DNA of 64,000 bases from Larix kaempferi (Eukaryota; Streptophyta; Pinopsida; Pinales; Pinaceae), in assembly GCA_027924585.1 (NCBI GenBank), contig BSBM01001664.1:744001-808000 (forward strand), given 5' to 3'. The notes beneath the pieces are model-generated. The model worked only from the letters and a program-made list of their open reading frames with translations. It did no database searches and was not told the DNA's origin. Every line of letters begins with the position of its first letter. Positions within the stretch are counted from its first letter, which is position 1. Made by a program: the position numbers and the translations under genes. Shown piece by piece: positions 34,647 to 45,657 of the stretch.

Positions 34647-37107
34647 TAAGGATAACTTCTGTAGAATAGGGCATGTTGCCCCATGAGTTTCCCACCAAAC
34701 ATAGGGTTTCTCAACCCCCTGTCTCTGAGCACATCATAGCCTCCAAATCTCTCATTGGCAGTGGAAAACTCTACAAAGCCCTCCTCCACCTCATCAAGTA
34801 AGTGAAATCTTCCTCCCTTGTAAAATCTCTCCATCCATGTGAGGGGGGACTCTATGTGAGGGCCCCAGGCCACCATTGGGACAGTCATGACTATAGAACT
34901 TGGGGTTCAATGAGTGGGCCAAACAATGCAAAGGTGCGCAATTCTTATCCCACCTGGAGATAAGAATATCTTGTATGGTGGACCATAAGTTCTTTGTCGA
35001 TGTCTCATACTCGACACACTCATTCTACATAACAATGGTCCTCATGGACTCAATCATGGAATCCCACCCCTCATAAACATCTGCTAGGATGGGCTGGTCC
35101 GTGTCTGCAAACTGCAACAAAGAAATGACAATCTCCATGATCTTAATGGTAAGATCTACCCTCTCGCACCAACCATCATCTAACATTGTGTCCTTTACCT
35201 TTTTTGAAGCAATCTGATCCATTTTTCTCTAAAAAGACCAAAACTCTGAAATAACCATGGACCCAAGAGCGGTTTTGACCTCCCTCAACCTTTTGAGCAT
35301 GATGAATGAGGAAGCAAACCAAGTATCTGCAATCTTCAACAATGAAAGATGTGTGTACTCTTTGTAGATTGTGAGGGAATTGGTGTGGTTTTGTACAAAG
35401 TTACGGATATGGCGTACATCATCAATAAGGTTTCCAATCCATGTCACATCTGAAGCAATTAATTTTAGTGCTAAGTTCAAGGAATGGACAATGCAAGGTA
35501 TCCAAAAGACCTGCAAGAGCAATAAAAGCAAGTATAAATGAGTCTAGACTCTACAACCAACAACTCAAATGATAATTCTATAAAATTTAAATGACCTTTC
35601 CCCTAGCGCCTAGTTGAATCTTGTGCTAAATTCAAAGAATGAGCAAATTGGCAATGTAAGGTGTCCAAAATGAAAATACCTGTGGATATTTAGCTTCCAC
35701 AATCATGCCAGCAACCTTCAAAACAAGTGCATTGTCCGTGAGGATTTGTACACAAGAATCCATACCTACTTATTTAATGACTTTGATGAATAACTCACCC
35801 ATATATTGTGCATCTTTGTATTTCACAAGAGCATCCACCGCTTTGAAGAACACCGGTCCATTTTGGGAAGACACCATGAAATTGATGAGTGGATGGCGTG
35901 CTGCATCCGTCCATCCATCAGAAACAATACTGATCTAATTGGCTCAAGAATTGTACCCACCCCCTTCTTTTCCTTAACCAACAATGCAATTCTAAGCTTC
36001 TCCGAACGAGGAGGCACATAACTAGTTGGAGCTCGTTCAGTTAGACTTCGACACATCTCAATAAACAATGGTGATTGTGCAACATTGAATGAAATGAAGT
36101 TGAGGTAGAAAAAGAATGCAATGGTAAGGTCCACCTCTTCTCGCGCCTCTTGTTGGAAAATCCTATCCATTGGACCACTTGTAGTTTGCCTCTTTCTTGT
36201 TGGATGAGTATCAACCTCACTCCCATATCTACTAGGTTGAGGCCTAGTATTAGAGGGTTTCCTCAAGAATGGAAGAGGATCTTCATTCTTTTGTGTCTTG
36301 CTTGCTGCTCCCACCTTCCCTAAGCCAATGTGATCCTCTCTTTCTATCTCTCTCCTTTGGGTAACACTCATTGCTTTACATGAAATCCCACAAGGAAGGG
36401 CCAACAAATGGCCCTTAACCCAGTAACATGTGCTCTTGAACTCATTCTTGCAGAAATGGAAACTACAACTCGCATTGCCTCCCCCACCAAGCTTTGCTCT
36501 AGGCCCTTCTTTCCTTGTCACATACTTCCACAAAGGGTATTTTATCTCTTGGGCTTGTTGTCTTGCTAAAACAGGGTTAAATTGAGCATTAGCTCCACTA
36601 GCAACAGATGGACCACTAGAAGGAGTAGAAGAGCATTTGCTTGGAGGAGGAAGAGGAGGGGAGACACTAGATGGGGCATTTATCCCTTTCCTTTTCCCTT
36701 TAGTTGTTTCCCTAGATGATTGAGACATTCTTCTTCTTGCTTGATGGTGAGCTTGACTCCTCCCAACGAAATCCTCTCTCAAATGCAGTTGGAAACCCTT
36801 GCAAATCCTTCAAAACCTCTTCACCTGCAAAAACATTCACCCTCAACCCTCTCTCTTCACTTACAACTGTTCAAATGAGTGGGAAAAGATGGATTTTACC
36901 CCCCACAGGCCTTTGACGTGCCTTTTTCATGTCCTGGAATCGAGACACGATTCACACAGTTCGGGACACGATGCCAACACGTGTTTTGATTGTGTCCTTA
37001 TTTAGGGCACAATCAAAACACGTGTCCGGCACATGCTAGCATCGTGTGTGTGTCCAACACGATGACACAAGACACGCAGAGAGTTTTGGACGTGTCCGGT
37101 TTCTTAG

Positions 37108-37115
37108 AGTAAAAC
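37108..37115 (+). repeat. hAT target-site duplication, right (agtaaaac)
   Basis: Partner of 30532-30539 with one mismatch. Confidence 0.85.
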
Positions 37116-38924
37116 CATATACTAGATGAAGTAGTTCACTGCAATTAGTATCAAGCCCACCATTATGACCTACAAATAATTGTAATGGAAAAATACAAAG
37201 ATGCCTTGAATTTAACAAGAATGATGGTGAACACAGTTATGAAATAACTTCATCGTTGCCTCCAGTTCTAACAATATTTCAACAAAACAAATAAATTCAT
37301 AAATACTATAGAAATTAATGAGAAACATAGCAAGGTACTAGTTGAAGAGAATCACATACCTTCAACCTATATCATCCCAAGATGGTCTCAAATCTCCAAT
37401 ATTATTTCCAAGTCAGGGTGTTAAATATCTTGCACAATCTAGCCTCCTTCAGGAATAGTTTGAGCTTTCACAAGGAGAGCATCAATTCAGACTTCGAAGT
37501 CATTATATTCTCTCTAGAAATGATAGCAGACTGCCAAGCACACAGTTAGTATAATTCCCAAAATGTCAAAGAACCAACATGCAAGTAATTACAGCCAGGA
37601 ATAGGATATATATTCTCTCTCATCTACTTTACTTTCTTGCTATATGAATTCTTTTGCAAAGGAAAGCTTGCTTGGAGAATTCTTAACTAGTCTCAAGTGC
37701 CAGGAAGTGGATTGACCCCCTATCAATGCACTTGATTCAGTGATTCATAATGAAATAGATTATGCATTTTCCCTGAAAAAGACTACAAAAGGATAATATG
37801 GAAAGCATTTGTATTTTAGCCTGACTAGAAAAGTGCTTTGACCATAAAGACTAAGCTATAATTAAGAAAAATAATGTGATATGGTTCTATTTGACAGAAG
37901 GATGTCACTTCAAAATCAACCATCACTACTTCATATGTGTCTCAGTTGATTTCTTTTAATCCAAGTTCCTGAATAATCATTGGTGTTCACAGATTGGTGA
38001 GCAATCCATATCTAAGTCATATCTTTGAAGACTACAACTCTCTACATATCTAACGGCTAACCCCTTGTAGTTGTATCCCATATAAGTGTTTGCATGAAAC
38101 ATGATTTGCATACGTATTGACTTCTGCAACATTGAGCTTTGGCATAGAAAAGCTTCATAGAAAGTGTTTGAAACAAGTTTTGATAAAGGATTCAATAAAC
38201 AAAAACGTATGGACAAGATTTTGCTCAATGGGTTGAAGCAGAGGGAAAGTTCGGTTAAAATCAATTACTAAATGATAACAAGTCATAGCGATGGATGCAC
38301 CAACTATAACACTAGGTTTCCTTTTCCTTCAGTGAGCTATACGAAATGAAGCATAACGAAATTAGAAAAAAAAGTTTTAAAAAAAATGATAGCAACAAAA
38401 TATCAAATATGGTAAACTTAAAGAACCATTCACAGCAAAGACTGTGGAAAGTTCTTTCTAATCATAATATTGCATCATACTCAAATGGAAATCCTACTAC
38501 TAGAATGGCTTAACACTAAATCATGCAAAGCTCATGTATCCAATGGTGATAAAATATTATTAAATAAGTATATAACCTACAGAATGTAACCTGCAACTGG
38601 TCAATAGTAGTAGCTACATGCCTCATTAATTGCCTCCAGCTTCTATTTAATTAAGATTCTAGCAAATAAAAAATGTCAAAAATGAGGAGGACTAATATGA
38701 ATCCTAGGGGTTAAAAGGGATGAGAGCTTAGTTGAATAAACTAACTTTATAAAATAGCCTATAAGTTATAAAGTTACCATGTTAAGTTACGTTGTCCCAC
38801 ATGCAAAAGGTGATATGCCTTAATGTAGAAAAATAACTTTAGAGGGGTCTTCACTTAACTACGTGGAAGCTTCCCCCCACTGCACACTCCTGCTCTTGAA
38901 GCTCGTTTCTCCCAGAATGATTCC
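37116..38924. other. Unannotated sequence
   Basis: No recognisable gene. A 95-residue minus-strand frame at 37977-38264 matches nothing I know. Confidence 0.55.
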
Positions 38925-40003
38925 TCACGCCCCTAAGGACTCTTGGAGGATTTTCCAAAACCTAGAGGTGAATCGAGAATCTCTATCAAAAATAATCTTA
39001 CGAGGGATTCCGTGTAGACGAACTATTTCTCGGAGAAAAACCTGAGCAATAGTAGGTGCATCAAAAGTATTTTTTATTGGAATAAAATGAGCACTCTTAG
39101 TTAGTTTGTCCACCACAACCATAATGCAATCATGCCTTTGTGGGGTGGTCGGTAGACCAGTCACGAAATCCATACATACCACTTCCCACTTAGTTTCTGG
39201 TATCTCATGAGGTTGAAGAAGTCCTGCAGGGTGGGGTGGTCGGTAGACCAGTCATGAAGTCCATAGATATCACTTCCCACTTAGTTTCTGGTATCTCATG
39301 AGGTTGAACAAGTCCTGCGGGGTGATGGCGTTCGGCCTTAACTTGTTGGCATTCTAAACAATGTGCCACATAATGTGCTATATCCTTCTTCATTCTTGGC
39401 CAGAAGAATTCCTTTTTTAGACCTTCATACATCTTTTTAACCCCTGGGTGAGTTGAGTATGGTGCTTGATGTGCTTCATCCATTACTAGCCTTCGAACTT
39501 CGCCAGTGGTTGGTACGTACACCTTTTCCCCTTCCAATGAGTATCTTTCAAACCTTGGGGAGGTTGGCTTCCCTTTTGACTATGTAGCTTGAATTTGATG
39601 GTACCAAGGGTCATTTACTAGATGGACTTTAATCTTATCTTTAAGATTCGTTACGACTGATACCAAAGCGTGTATACGAGGTCCTCTACTTAGCGCATAT
39701 GCTACCTTGTTCTCCTTCCCCTTTATAAAGGAGATTCTAAAGTCATACTCACTAAACAGTTCACTCCAACGTCTTTGGCGTGCATTAAGATCCTTTTGGG
39801 TGAAAATGTATTCAAGGCTTCGATGATCTGTTTTTAGCTCGAGTTGGCGTCCTACTAAGTAATGCCTCCACAACTTGAGAGCCATCACCACCACAGCCAA
39901 TTCCAGATCATGAGTGGCATAATTGATCTCATGGCTTTTGAGTCTGCGAGAAGCATAGGTGATGACTCCCTCTTCTTGCATTAAGACTGCACCTAAACCT
40001 TGG
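38925..40003 (-). pseudogene. Ty3/Gypsy pol fragment: RNase H and integrase
   Basis: Minus-strand order fits Gypsy pol. RNase [42 protein letters not shown], and [20 protein letters not shown] (40003-39580). The integrase HHCC finger: HPGVKKMYEGLKKEFFWPRM with CLECQQVK (39537-39205). The integrase core: MDFVTGLPTT, VVVDKLTKSAHFIPI and DRDSRFTSRFW (39182-38925), which includes two catalytic Asp. The reverse transcriptase upstream, the catalytic Glu and everything downstream are absent, so the fragment is truncated at both ends. A 91-bp tandem duplication in the integrase adds a frameshift. No LTRs were found nearby. Confidence 0.93.
39140..39321 (+). repeat. 91-bp tandem duplication in Gypsy integrase
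   Basis: Copies start gtggggtggtcggtagacca at 39140 and 39231 and differ at several positions, so the duplication is not brand new or was followed by conversion. 91 is not a multiple of three, so the reading frame breaks at the junction. Confidence 0.93.
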
Positions 40004-40440
40004 GGTGTTAGGTGGGTAGGTATTGTGAGTAGTCTTTAGCTAGATAATTCACTATAAAATTCTAAGTATACAAACTGTAACTATTGAAGTAATTGTATAA
40101 TCTGAGATTACTTTCTTTGGTAGTGATTTGTATTATCTGAGATTACTCTCTCTGGTAGTATCATGGACCATCTTGGGGGTGGCTATAGAGGCAGGGATAT
40201 AAAGGCTTCCCGCGTAACACTTATGGTTGGATGGTACTAATGGACCTGCCCAACTTAGTTTCTTGGAGGAATTTATAGATACGGTGGCTTCAAAGGCAGG
40301 GATATAAAGGCTTCCTGCATAACACTTATGGTTGGATGGTACTAGTGGACCTGCCCAACTCAGTTTCTTGGAGGAATTTATAGATTTGTTTTATCTCCTA
40401 CAATTTTGTGTTTAAATGTGTGGAAAATGTGTTATTCCTT
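40004..40440 (+). repeat. Tandem duplication, about 105-bp period
   Basis: The block aggcagggatataaaggctt through tttcttggaggaatttatag occurs at 40189 and 40294. Just upstream, the string ctgagattact plus ctggtagt is duplicated at 40.10-40.16 kb. Confidence 0.88.
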
Positions 40441-41005
40441 TATTCTATTTGCTTACACAATAAGGGAGATATTAGTTTTCAAGGATAAAGGAAAAACTTA
40501 TTATAGTGAATACTACTCTACATTACTCTTTTGTTTTATTACCTTGTTTTTGCATACATGCAAGTACTGAAAAGAAAAAAGTAAAGATAGGTTGTAACTA
40601 TTTAACTATGTTTTTATTTATCTCTTTGTATTTATTTACAAAGATTCTAAATAACTTATATTTTTCTTAAACAAATAAATATTTTGGTCTAAACATAGTG
40701 TAGGACAAGATTATATTCTTATATAAATCTATTTTCTTTAAGCAAGAATACCCTAGTACATAGAATCATTTTCCCAGACAGGATGAAAGATAGAAATAAC
40801 TTAATTATAGCTTTGTTTGAAGAAAAACAATAAAAACTATAAACCTGGAAACATCAATTTCCTTATACGTGTGCTATTGATGTTACAGTGAGAGGCAGAC
40901 GACTCAAAATTACAGTGATAGAGAGATTTACAATATTCAGTGTCTGAGTGTATATATATAAATATAAAATTACATATTGAAACTGCGTCTTGCATTTAAA
41001 CATGC
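40441..41005. other. Unannotated AT-rich sequence
   Basis: Nothing recognised. Confidence 0.55.
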
Positions 41006-41280
41006 AAACGGATAAAAAATGGCCAGGTGTTCTCACATTCCGTCATTTCTAGGTATGTTTCGTGGTTTTAAAACGGATAAAAAAAATGGCCAGGTGTTCT
41101 CACATTCCGTTCGCTGCTAGGTATGTTTCGTGTTCTCAAACGGATAAGAAAAATGGCCAGGTGTTCTCACATTCCATTCGCTGCTAGGAAAGGCTTAAGG
41201 CGCCTGAGGCGGAGGGAGTAACGCCTGTTCAACGCCTGGGTGTGTGTATCATTCAACGCCTGGCTTAACGCCTGGGTTTA
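41006..41280 (+). repeat. 66-bp tandem repeat followed by aacgcctg micro-repeats
   Basis: Units beginning aaacggataaaaaa at 41006, 41071 and 41138 contain tggccaggtgttctcacatt. Immediately after, the octamer aacgcctg (or variant) recurs about five times to 41280. Confidence 0.9.
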
Positions 41281-41436
41281 AGCACTAACATCAGTGTTAG
41301 TATTATAACACCTCCTAAAAATATTAAAACGAATATGCCACTACAACGAGCTTCAAACGAGAGCTTGACATATATTGTTGGATGACCATAATGTTTGTTG
41401 AACCACTCGACGGCACGAGTAGCATGGAGGATGCAT

Positions 41437-41712
41437 TTATGACGAAAGACAACTGAACTTCGACGATTTTTTAGAATGAAACGAGTAATAGATTATGCCA
41501 TCGTTTTTCTTATTATAAAGAATTAATACTGCTTTGTTATCACCATTAAACTGAGAATACTGCTTATCCCAGAGTTGTTTAATAATATGAGATAATATTA
41601 AACAACTCTGGGATATTAATACTTTAGATATCTTTCTCTTGGATATGTAATGAGTATCCATCTTCACTTCACTTTCAATCTGTTCAAGCAATGGAGGAAT
41701 AAAAACAAACAT
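41437..41712 (-). other. Open frame of 91 codons containing a perfect hairpin
   Basis: Minus-strand frame starting MFVFIPPLLEQIESEVKMD. I know no family for it. It spans a perfect 19-bp inverted repeat at 41566-41614, which argues that at least part of it is structural or duplicated sequence. Unidentified. Confidence 0.25.
41566..41614 (+). repeat. Perfect inverted repeat, 19-bp arms, 11-base loop
   Basis: Left arm atcccagagttgtttaata (41566-41584) is the exact reverse complement of tattaaacaactctgggat (41596-41614). Confidence 0.92.
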
Positions 41713-41914
41713 TTAGATTCACACCGTTCGGCACTTCATGAATCCACTGAATCTATACTTGTTTACCTTGTTTTTTAGTTGCTTAGTTTCGTGTTTTGGT
41801 AAATAGCCAAAGTATCTCCCAGCAGATCCTGATTGCAGCCATGAGGTTGAAGGTGGCGCGCAGCATGAGGGAGGCCCGCATCTAGCTCAACATACATACA
41901 TACTTATGTTAGAT

Positions 41915-42421
41915 ACTAGTGTTAGATTTTCATACATTCATAGTATAATAATTCAAATTCATAAATAGGATTACTAGAAGAAAGACAAAGCACAAAACAA
42001 TAAAACAAGAGTTTATCTGGAAACCCAATTGGGAGAAAACCCAGGAACCTTCTTATAGAGATGATAATTCCGAGAATGGAGTACAATGATGAGAAAGAAA
42101 AGATGGAAATGCTTTCCAAAGATAGAACTTGTGTGAAGTGAGTGAGTGAATAATGAGGTGTACTTTACCTCTTATTTATATAAGTGTCAAACTGGGCCGA
42201 CTTCTCTTGGGGAAGGGGAGTAATAAATGGGGAGTAATAAATAATTTTATTTTTAATTTTTCTTTTGCTTGCTTTTCATCCCAAGGTTTACATTGATTCT
42301 TTCAAGGGTTTTACATAATTAATTACATCAAGTTCATCCCCTTCCCCTTGGGAGGTACAATCAAGTACAATAAAAATACAATAATAATATCTTCCGAAGT
42401 TACACAAAATCCAACAACTAG
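41915..42421 (-). mobile_element. Solo LTR of a Copia-type element with 5-bp TSD
   Basis: The LTR spans 41920-42416 (497 bp). On its sense (minus) strand it starts tgttggattttg and ends gaaaatctaaca. The 5-bp duplication actag is perfect at 41915-41919 and 42417-42421. The minus strand carries tataaata (42180 to 42173) followed by cattcactcactcactt-like leader sequence, and gagaagtcggcccagt upstream of it. These elements are shared with the LTRs of Copia B and D (55.6, 60.9 and 62.9 kb), so it is a relative of that family. No internal sequence remains, so it arose by LTR-LTR recombination or loss of the rest. Confidence 0.92.
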
Positions 42422-43139
42422 CATATGGAAAACCCTAACATCTTGATTTTAGGTAACCATATGCAACTCACAGGCTTACAGACGAATATATCAGTTTGTT
42501 TGAAGGTGAACCACACAGGAACGACAGGACACAACCTATCTTGCCATCTCCATAATATTTCCACTACCCAATGCAGACCCAAAAAAACATAAGCTGGTGG
42601 GCAATTGTGAATGGTCAGCCACAGATAATTTTAGATCGATGGAGATGCTGAGGATAACTAAATCCTCGAATGAACTATTTTAAATGAATATTCAACAGTG
42701 TTCCGCCTAGTCGAAATAGCCAGGAAAAAGAGCAAGGAGAAGCCTTTCTTAGAGGAAAGCGTATTGCGAAGAAAGAATGAGAGACGAGAAATGGAAGAAC
42801 ACAGACAAGTAATTTGAGAGAATAGGCATCCTACTGAAGTTAAACATGCAGGTCGATAGTGAATGTAGGTAGAGTGAGATGAGAGCTCAACACCTGCCTT
42901 TTTATTTTTTCAACCCTAAGGAAGTTAGGGTAAACTGAATCATAACCTGTCTTGGACTTCAAAATAACAAGACTTAGCTCTCAGTGGTTAAAGATAAAGC
43001 AACTCTTGTTCTTCGGGTTGTGTCTAGGAATCGATTTGCTGCAAGTAAAAATAGCAGTAGTAATGGATATAATTTGGGGATCGATTCTCTGATAATGGAT
43101 ATCCAGGGAACTTCTATACAGGATATGTCTCTTCTCTCG
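42422..43139. other. Unannotated sequence
   Basis: No gene or element recognised. Confidence 0.5.
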
Positions 43140-44060
43140 GCATCTGGCTATGCCCCCAACTGGCCTACTCCCTTCCCACGAAGCTCATGCTTAAGCTGGA
43201 TAAGGAAATATGTAGATTTTAATTGTAAACAGATTATGGGCCTGTGCCCTTCCCACAAGCTCACGCTTGAGCTGAATAAGAAAATATATATGATCTAATT
43301 GTAAACAGAATATGGGCCTGCGCCCTCATACTTCTTGGCATACCAACAAACAACAAAACATACAATTTAAAGGTCTAATCTATAGTCTCAGGTTGCGTCA
43401 CTCTGGCCGCACCCTCTCCATTTCCTTGGAAAACACAAACTGAAATTCATGACATAAATAACACATGGGTCACAGGGTTGCACACTCACCATGGCCACGC
43501 CCTCTTCATATGAAAAAAAATAATTAAAAAAAAAGAAAACTAGGAGCTGCGTTCTCCCATAGGAGTGCTCTCCTCCACTCATCCCAAAAAAGACAAATAA
43601 TGCATAACAGGTGCCTCTCTTCTCTTATTCTCTGCATGAACAAGAGGACTGCGCAGTGTGAAAGGGCTTACGCCCTCTCTTCTCACTCTGCATGAATCAA
43701 GAAGATTGGATTATATTGTATATATGTCTATGGTTGAAGATAAAAGAAACGTCCTTCACAAAACTATGGGACAGTTCTAAAATATCATAATACGAAACTT
43801 CAGAAGGGCCGCGCCATCGCTCCCTATCCACGGGAGAGTGTCCAAACAAGGTTAAGAGCCACGCTTTTCTAGTCAACGTAAGCTTTAACAAAGAATTGAG
43901 GGAATGGCTAAGGGAAAGGCCCTTCACTGCCTCACAAACATAACGGGAAATCAAAAGAATGGCTCAGGGCTACGCCCTTCCCTGCCATCAAAAACATCAA
44001 GGCTCACACTCCAGACTTAAACAGAAAAGGCAAAGGGCTTGGTTCCCTTGCAAAAGGCCT
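43140..44060 (+). repeat. Degenerate tandem array, about 80-bp period, CG-rich core
   Basis: A core like gggcctgcgccctc recurs near 43157, 43240, 43315, 43410, 43492, 43667, 43808, 43967 and 44036, at intervals close to 80 bp or multiples. Two units (43161-43240 and 43241-43318) are still clearly alike, sharing agctgaataag and attgtaaacaga. Confidence 0.6.
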
Positions 44061-44503
44061 CCCATAATCAACAATTAAAAGAGGGCTCAGCTTTCATGAG
44101 AGAAAGGCCGTCCAAACTCCAACAGAAAAGGAAACAGGGATCGGTTCTCTATTTGAAGGTGGGTTGGCATCTGAAACGACTCCAGGAGATGGCAGAATAC
44201 AGAATACATCGGTCTGGAGCACGAGTTTGTGAGAGGTCGAATTCGCCCAGATCGTGGAAATGGAAGAGATTAGGGTTTAGAGAGTTGCATGAGTGTTTCA
44301 AGGTGGATTAATGCACAGGAGTAATCAGGCTTTATTTTGAGGACTCAACCTAAAGATACCGATCTGCACATCGATTTCTCCGGCCGATCTGTATCATTCA
44401 CAATTCAATCTAATAATATTTTCTTGCAGATCTACTTTACATGATGATAATCAAACATATCATGTGTGTAGCGAGAGCCCTTAGGCACAAGCTTTGGAAC
44501 ACG

Positions 44504-44660
44504 GCTCTGATACCAAAATGTAACACCCAAAAATCAAAAGAATAGCAAATCAAACAAAATAAAAGAAAACATGCAAACAGATTTTGAAAAAGATAGGTGG
44601 GGGACAACTCTCCACCCAACCAATCCCCATTCAACGGCTGAGACCCCCAAGTCCCCAACA
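44504..44660 (-). mobile_element. Short LTR (142 bp) plus primer-binding site, minus strand
   Basis: The minus strand reads a TG...CA segment from 44660 (tgttggggacttgg) to 44519 (ggtgttaca), three bases, then tggtatcagagc (44515 to 44504), the primer site for initiator tRNA-Met. The short LTR suggests a TRIM-type or decayed Copia element continuing toward lower coordinates, but I found no second LTR or TSD. Confidence 0.5.
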
Positions 44661-44675
44661 ATTAACCCTATGCCA

Positions 44676-45559
44676 TGTTAGAAAGTGGAAACAAGGAAGG
44701 TCTTCTATCATTTGCACATGTCCTTGCATGATGGAAGACATAAAACAGGAAGCCAAATGGATTAATGCCTTTATCCAAAGTTTAGACTTAGGAAAAGTGC
44801 ATTATGTGATCTAATTATCAATTGACTTAATGGAGTTACTTTTTATAAAGTTCAAGTGAAAATAATTTAAGTGATGGCTAATCTAATCTTGGCCATTGAT
44901 CTCACCGGAGGATCTAATCCATTGATCCATAGTGAGAAGTTAAGGTTTTCGCTTGGCCATTGAGTTAAAAGGAGGATTGATTTGGTGGAAAGGACACACA
45001 TACACACAGTGAGATTTCTTACTCATAAAATTGAGCCGGAGAGTGAAAAAGAGAGTTTGCAGGGGAGTTTTCCAGAGGGTGAGACTAAAAAACCTCTATC
45101 CAAATATTGGCAGAGAGAGAGGCAAATTGCAGAGGCCGTACACGATGACGCAGGGCCAGCCGTACGAGTGATGCAGAGGCCCCACGGGTGACGCGGGGAG
45201 GCCGTACGCTGACGCAGGAGGTCATACGATCTAGCTGGGGTTTTCTCTAAGTTTCCATTGTACGATTTTTCCAAGTTGGGTAAAATCGATTTCTGGATTG
45301 TACTATTCTGTATCTTGCTAATAAAATATATTCTCAGACTGCTGCACCGGTTTTCCCATCTTGGGTTTTTCCGGGGGGTTTCAAACCCAAAAATATTGGT
45401 GTCTCTATTGATGTGATTGTTGTTCTATTTCTCTCAATATTTATTTTTTCGCTGCATATTTGTGAAGAAATCCATTTGTGGTTATCAGTAATTATTTGGG
45501 GTTAAAATTAAAATAACTTGCATACTATAACTCAAGAGTGGGTTTTAAGGAAATTTACA
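44676..45559 (+). repeat. Copia A 5' LTR (884 bp)
   Basis: Starts tgttagaaagtggaaacaag and ends aaatttaca directly before the primer site. Its first 115 bases match 52188-52302. It includes a CG-rich patch (45130-45230) in which gccgtacg and gacgcag recur. Confidence 0.9.
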
Positions 45560-45571
45560 TGGCATCAGAGC
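45560..45571 (+). promoter_or_regulatory. Copia A primer-binding site
   Basis: tggcatcagagc, one mismatch from the initiator tRNA-Met complement tggtatcagagc, immediately after the LTR. Confidence 0.88.
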
Positions 45572-45657
45572 TCTTCTGAGCAGATCTGAGAGAAAGCAGC
45601 AGTTGTTGGATAGATCAGGGGCAGATCTATTCTAAGGGTTGATAGGTACACTTCATT

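Larger units (their letters stand above)
30933..36782 (-). pseudogene. hAT transposase (BED finger, DUF659, hAT dimerisation domain), broken
   Basis: Minus-strand order: 36782 start; BED-like segment PLWKYVTRKEGPRAKLGGGG then FHFCKNEFK and VKGHLLAL, with the first expected zinc Cys apparently Phe. DUF659 opens with LNFISFNVAQSPLFIEMC and PPRSEKLR. A frameshift near 35940 leads to SIVSDGWTDAARHPLINFMV. Then FWIPCIVHSLNLALKL and ADTWFASSFIMLKRLREVK (35531-35229), and LLQFADTDQPILADVYEGWD (35222-35025). From 34888, FVEFSTANERFGGYD and a frameshifted HGATCPILQKLSLRV. After the 3.29-kb insertion, ISQVTSSSCCERNW and VYLHSNLRLIYRKREEW, the hAT C-terminal dimerisation signature, then an acidic tail. 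At 35472-35672 a partial duplication or old intron splits the gene. Multiple shifts and stops rule out function. Confidence 0.9.
30540..37107 (-). mobile_element. hAT DNA transposon with TIRs and nested insertion
   Basis: The left end (30540-30556) reads ctaagtcacctgacacg. The right end, reverse-complemented (37107 to 37091), reads ctaagaaaccggacacg, 14 of 17 matching. An 8-bp target duplication with one mismatch flanks it. Subterminal regions are full of gacac/gtgtc motifs on both sides, as in many hAT elements, where they bind transposase. Inside, on the minus strand, lies a decayed BED/DUF659/hAT-C transposase gene. The total is 6,568 bp, but 3,289 bp of that is a later insertion (31353-34641) plus its duplicated target, so the original element was about 3.27 kb, a usual size for an autonomous hAT. 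A TA microsatellite sits at 30642-30674 inside the left end. Confidence 0.92.

Noticed and set aside
35823-36021. Plus-strand frames opposite the hAT transposase
   Set aside because: They are antisense to DUF659 coding sequence.
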